A stretch of DNA of 64,000 bases from Opimibacter sp041746735. GTDB lineage: Bacteria; Bacteroidota; Bacteroidia; Chitinophagales; Saprospiraceae. The position numbers were made by a program, and so were the translations under genes. Below the pieces are notes generated by a model. The model was not told the origin of the DNA. It ran no database searches and saw nothing but the letters and a program-made list of their open reading frames with translations. The stretch covers positions 93,504 through 157,503 of the forward strand of contig JBGTGP010000051.1 of the NCBI GenBank assembly GCA_041746735.1. The letters are read 5' to 3'. Shown here piece by piece: positions 62,476 to 64,000 of the stretch (position 1 is the stretch's first letter; every line of letters begins with the position of its first letter).

Positions 62476-62483
62476 TACATTTG
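62476..62483 (+). promoter_or_regulatory. -7 promoter box of crcB
   Basis: TACATTTG, an exact TAnnTTTG, ends only three bases before the ATG at 62487. Transcription starting 5-7 nt after the box would begin within or beside the ATG, a leaderless arrangement. Confidence 0.5.
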
Positions 62484-62486
62484 TAA

Positions 62487-62864
62487 ATGTCCTTCAAGAT
62501 TCTGATGCTCATTGGTGCCGGTAGTTTTGCCGGTGGTATTTTCAGATACCTGATTTCCTTTCCTTTTTTACAAAAATATCCGCATGGTTTTCCCTGGGGT
62601 ACTTTTCTGGTCAATATAACAGGGTGTCTGTGTATTGGTCTCCTCTATGGACTTGCGGATCGGTACGCCCTCCCCAAAGAATGGCGGCTCTTTCTGGCCA
62701 CAGGTCTATTAGGCGGATTTACGACCTTTTCTGCCTTCTCCAATGAAACGGTGACGCTCTTTCAAAATGGTCAACATGGTTATGCCGTATTGTACGTGAT
62801 CAGCAGTGTGATCGTCGGGCTTGGGGCCACGGGTATTGGCGTGTGGCTGTCCCGTTTGACTTAG
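62487..62864 (+). CDS. crcB: Fluoride ion channel CrcB/Fluc
   Basis: A 125-residue inner-membrane protein with four helices that exports fluoride. Motifs are GAGSFAGGIFRYLIS near 10, PWGTFLVNITGCLCIGLLYG near 36-55 and GLLGGFTTFSAFSNETV near 73-88, the channel's phenylalanine-containing region. The family forms dual-topology dimers. No fluoride riboswitch precedes it; the leader would be absent. It follows the two-component pair by 28 bp but has its own box. Confidence 0.94.
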   Translation: MSFKILMLIGAGSFAGGIFRYLISFPFLQKYPHGFPWGTFLVNITGCLCIGLLYGLADRYALPKEWRLFLATGLLGGFTTFSAFSNETVTLFQNGQHGYAVLYVISSVIVGLGATGIGVWLSRLT

Positions 62865-62874
62865 GTTGCAGCAG

Positions 62875-62898
62875 GTTGCAGGAGCAAACTCCTGCAAC
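62875..62898. repeat. REP-like hairpin 1
   Basis: GTTGCAGGAG and CTCCTGCAAC pair perfectly around CAAA. It lies 10 bp after crcB and could act as an RNA hairpin, but there is no T-run. Confidence 0.75.
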
Positions 62899-62936
62899 AG
62901 CAAATCACGCAAAATCCTGCAATAGCATGATCTGCT

Positions 62937-62960
62937 CTTGTTGGAGTTTGCTCCAACAAG
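62937..62960. repeat. REP-like hairpin 2
   Basis: CTTGTTGGAG and CTCCAACAAG pair perfectly around TTTG. The centre resembles hairpin 1 and the repeat at 30650-30689. It precedes the stop of the convergent DUF6438-like gene. Confidence 0.75.
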
Positions 62961-62967
62961 CGGGACA

Positions 62968-63705
62968 TTACCTATCCCGGGGTAATACCGGCCGATCCCA
63001 TTGTGCATCGATAACATTTGGATCGCTTTTGATGGTGTTGATGAAATCTTCCGGCGATCCCATGGATGGCGTCTTACTGACGAGATAATAGGATTGGCGC
63101 GGCGTCAACCTTTTCTGGAATTCAATTCCAAAACTCTTGAACCCCTCCATCCATCGCTGGACATCGACCCCTTCCCGCAAGTGGACAATCACATCCGTGG
63201 GTTCCGGTATTTCAGGATGTAATGGCCGGATCTTTGTTTTTGTCCATACTTCCTGCTGCACCAACTGGTCCAACTGGTGAGTCACCTGCACCAGTTCATG
63301 GTCCTCTCTGCCTTGTGTGACAAACTGTCTCCATCCCCTGATGTGCTTGTAGGTCAGACTCATGACCGGCATGTCCTGTATCATCGGCTCCTCTATGCGG
63401 ATCGAATTCCACCACGTATCCGGCTCAATATCCTGAAGCAAATAATGAATATTTTCCTGATCAAGCGTGGCGTGATACCAACCCGTATCCAGAAAATGAC
63501 CCCGGACTTCCAACAAACCCGAATGATCCGCCAGAAGGTAGAAGGTATACACCGGACATGTGCCAAAGCAAGGTCCGCGATTAAATTTCAGGACCCAAGC
63601 CATGTCACTTGATTCTGAACCTTTGGCATGACTGGCTTTCCTGGAAGATGTGCATGCTGTTGTCAGCAAAACAATACCAGCAAAAAAGAATAATACAATC
63701 CTCAT
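62968..63705 (-). CDS. DUF6438-like lipoprotein
   Basis: 245 residues. A lipoprotein signal (MRIVLFFFAGIVLLTTAC) with the lipobox Cys is followed by a domain reading FNRGPCFGTCPVYTFYLLADHSGLLEVRGHFLD. This is the C-x-x-x-C pattern of the DUF6438 group. The C-terminal half (~140-245) is unassigned but ends SDPNVIDAQWDRP. Function unknown. A Met three codons earlier (63714) is possible, but the signal fits 63705. Confidence 0.75.
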   Translation of the reverse strand: MRIVLFFFAGIVLLTTACTSSRKASHAKGSESSDMAWVLKFNRGPCFGTCPVYTFYLLADHSGLLEVRGHFLDTGWYHATLDQENIHYLLQDIEPDTWWNSIRIEEPMIQDMPVMSLTYKHIRGWRQFVTQGREDHELVQVTHQLDQLVQQEVWTKTKIRPLHPEIPEPTDVIVHLREGVDVQRWMEGFKSFGIEFQKRLTPRQSYYLVSKTPSMGSPEDFINTIKSDPNVIDAQWDRPVLPRDR

Positions 63706-63824
63706 GACACCCATTTTTATCCCTTACTTTCTACCTTCTTTGCCCCAAATCTCCTCCGCTATCATGTCAAGGTGTTGCCTTTTGCCTTGAGTTGCTTCGG
63801 CGCTCAAAGATGGGAATCTGCATT

Positions 63825-63859
63825 CTTTACCTTTTACCCTTTACCTTTTAATCTTTACC
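63825..63859. repeat. Heptamer microsatellite (CTTTACC/TTTTACC)
   Basis: Five 7-bp units (CTTTACC, TTTTACC, CTTTACC, TTTTAAT, CTTTACC). Their reverse complement is the GGTAAAG unit seen at 2307-2327. It lies next to a GCTTCGGCG palindrome at about 63788-63810 and ends just before the IS left end. Confidence 0.75.
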
Positions 63860-63865
63860 TGTCCG

Positions 63866-64000
63866 TGACTGAAATAGGTTGACCAAAAAACGAAAACAAA
63901 TTTGGTCAAAAATGGCAAATCAAAAGCAAGCAAAAATGTTCTTAAAGCCCCGTCGAGTCTTTTCTCCGGAGGTACGTAAGAAGGTAGTACTGGATATTGA
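63866..64000 (+). mobile_element. Left end of an IS3-like insertion sequence (truncated by window)
   Basis: A start near TGACTGAAATAGGTTGACC (63866) is plausible because IS3 ends begin TG. The exact boundary is not known, as the right end is outside the window. A 9-bp perfect inverted repeat, TTGACCAAA (63879) with TTTGGTCAA (63901), lies just before the transposase gene. The transposase start follows at 63912. Confidence 0.6.
63912..64000 (+). CDS. IS3-family transposase OrfA, N-terminal fragment
   Basis: 29 codons to the window edge. MANQKQAKMFLKPRRVFSPEVRKKVVLDI has the SPEVRKKVVLDI block of OrfA helix-turn-helix proteins. The rest of the gene, OrfB and the right inverted repeat are outside the window. 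The hairpin before the start may affect expression. Confidence 0.75.
   Translation, partial: MANQKQAKMFLKPRRVFSPEVRKKVVLDI

Overview
The window looks like a chromosomal segment of a Bacteroidota bacterium, probably from the Saprospirales/Chitinophagales side of the phylum; that placement is an inference from gene content. The evidence is: PorP/SprF and OmpA-type outer membrane proteins, C-terminal type IX secretion (T9SS) sorting domains on two secreted proteins plus one decayed one, dockerin-like repeats, a beta-propeller sensor kinase, a PorP-OmpA pair, and a recurrent TAnnTTTG promoter box close to start codons, with almost no Shine-Dalgarno sequences.

Layout. 0-3 kb: metG and tag (both minus), separated by heptamer microsatellites. 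3.2-3.7 kb: a tandem array of a 99-bp repeat. 3.9-7.6 kb: the lower tyrosine/homogentisate pathway (hmgA, fahA, hppD), followed by an AhpD-like protein. 8.5-18.6 kb (minus): an MFS carrier, an outer-membrane protein, an overlapping SH3b / amino-acid permease / Rieske oxygenase cluster, pnuC, and a PorP-OmpA pair. 18.7-19.7 kb: a DUF2279 protein. 19.76-20.36 kb: a second array of the same 99-bp repeat in the opposite orientation. 20.4-28 kb: transporters (a PiT-like carrier, MFS, AGCS, DAACS) and a TPR lipoprotein. 28-31.7 kb: an M14 peptidase and metF. 31.7-40.2 kb: one gene for a ~2,820-residue secreted repeat protein. 40.6-49.4 kb: a small membrane protein, an AI-2E family protein, a secreted esterase, a regulatory-domain protein, lon and parE. 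49.6-50.9 kb: an AT-rich two-gene PIN-domain cassette. 51-54.5 kb: an ECF sigma factor with an anti-sigma/TonB-like partner, acyP and a DapB-like dehydrogenase. 54.65-54.91 kb: tRNA-Ser followed by a hairpin element bounded by a copy of the tRNA 3' end. 55.3-57.3 kb: an S74-type secreted protein and a decayed T9SS cargo gene. 57.5-62.9 kb: a GNAT fusion, a propeller sensor kinase with its response regulator, and crcB. 63-64 kb: a DUF6438-like lipoprotein, and the left end of an IS3-like element running off the window.

Most genes are ordinary housekeeping or surface functions. The least explained signals are the two inverted arrays of a 99-bp repeat about 16.5 kb apart, the PIN-domain cassette, the tRNA-Ser hairpin element, and an A10 slippage-prone run between the OmpA and DUF1573 domains of one protein. 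Nothing is recognisable in bases 1-93.
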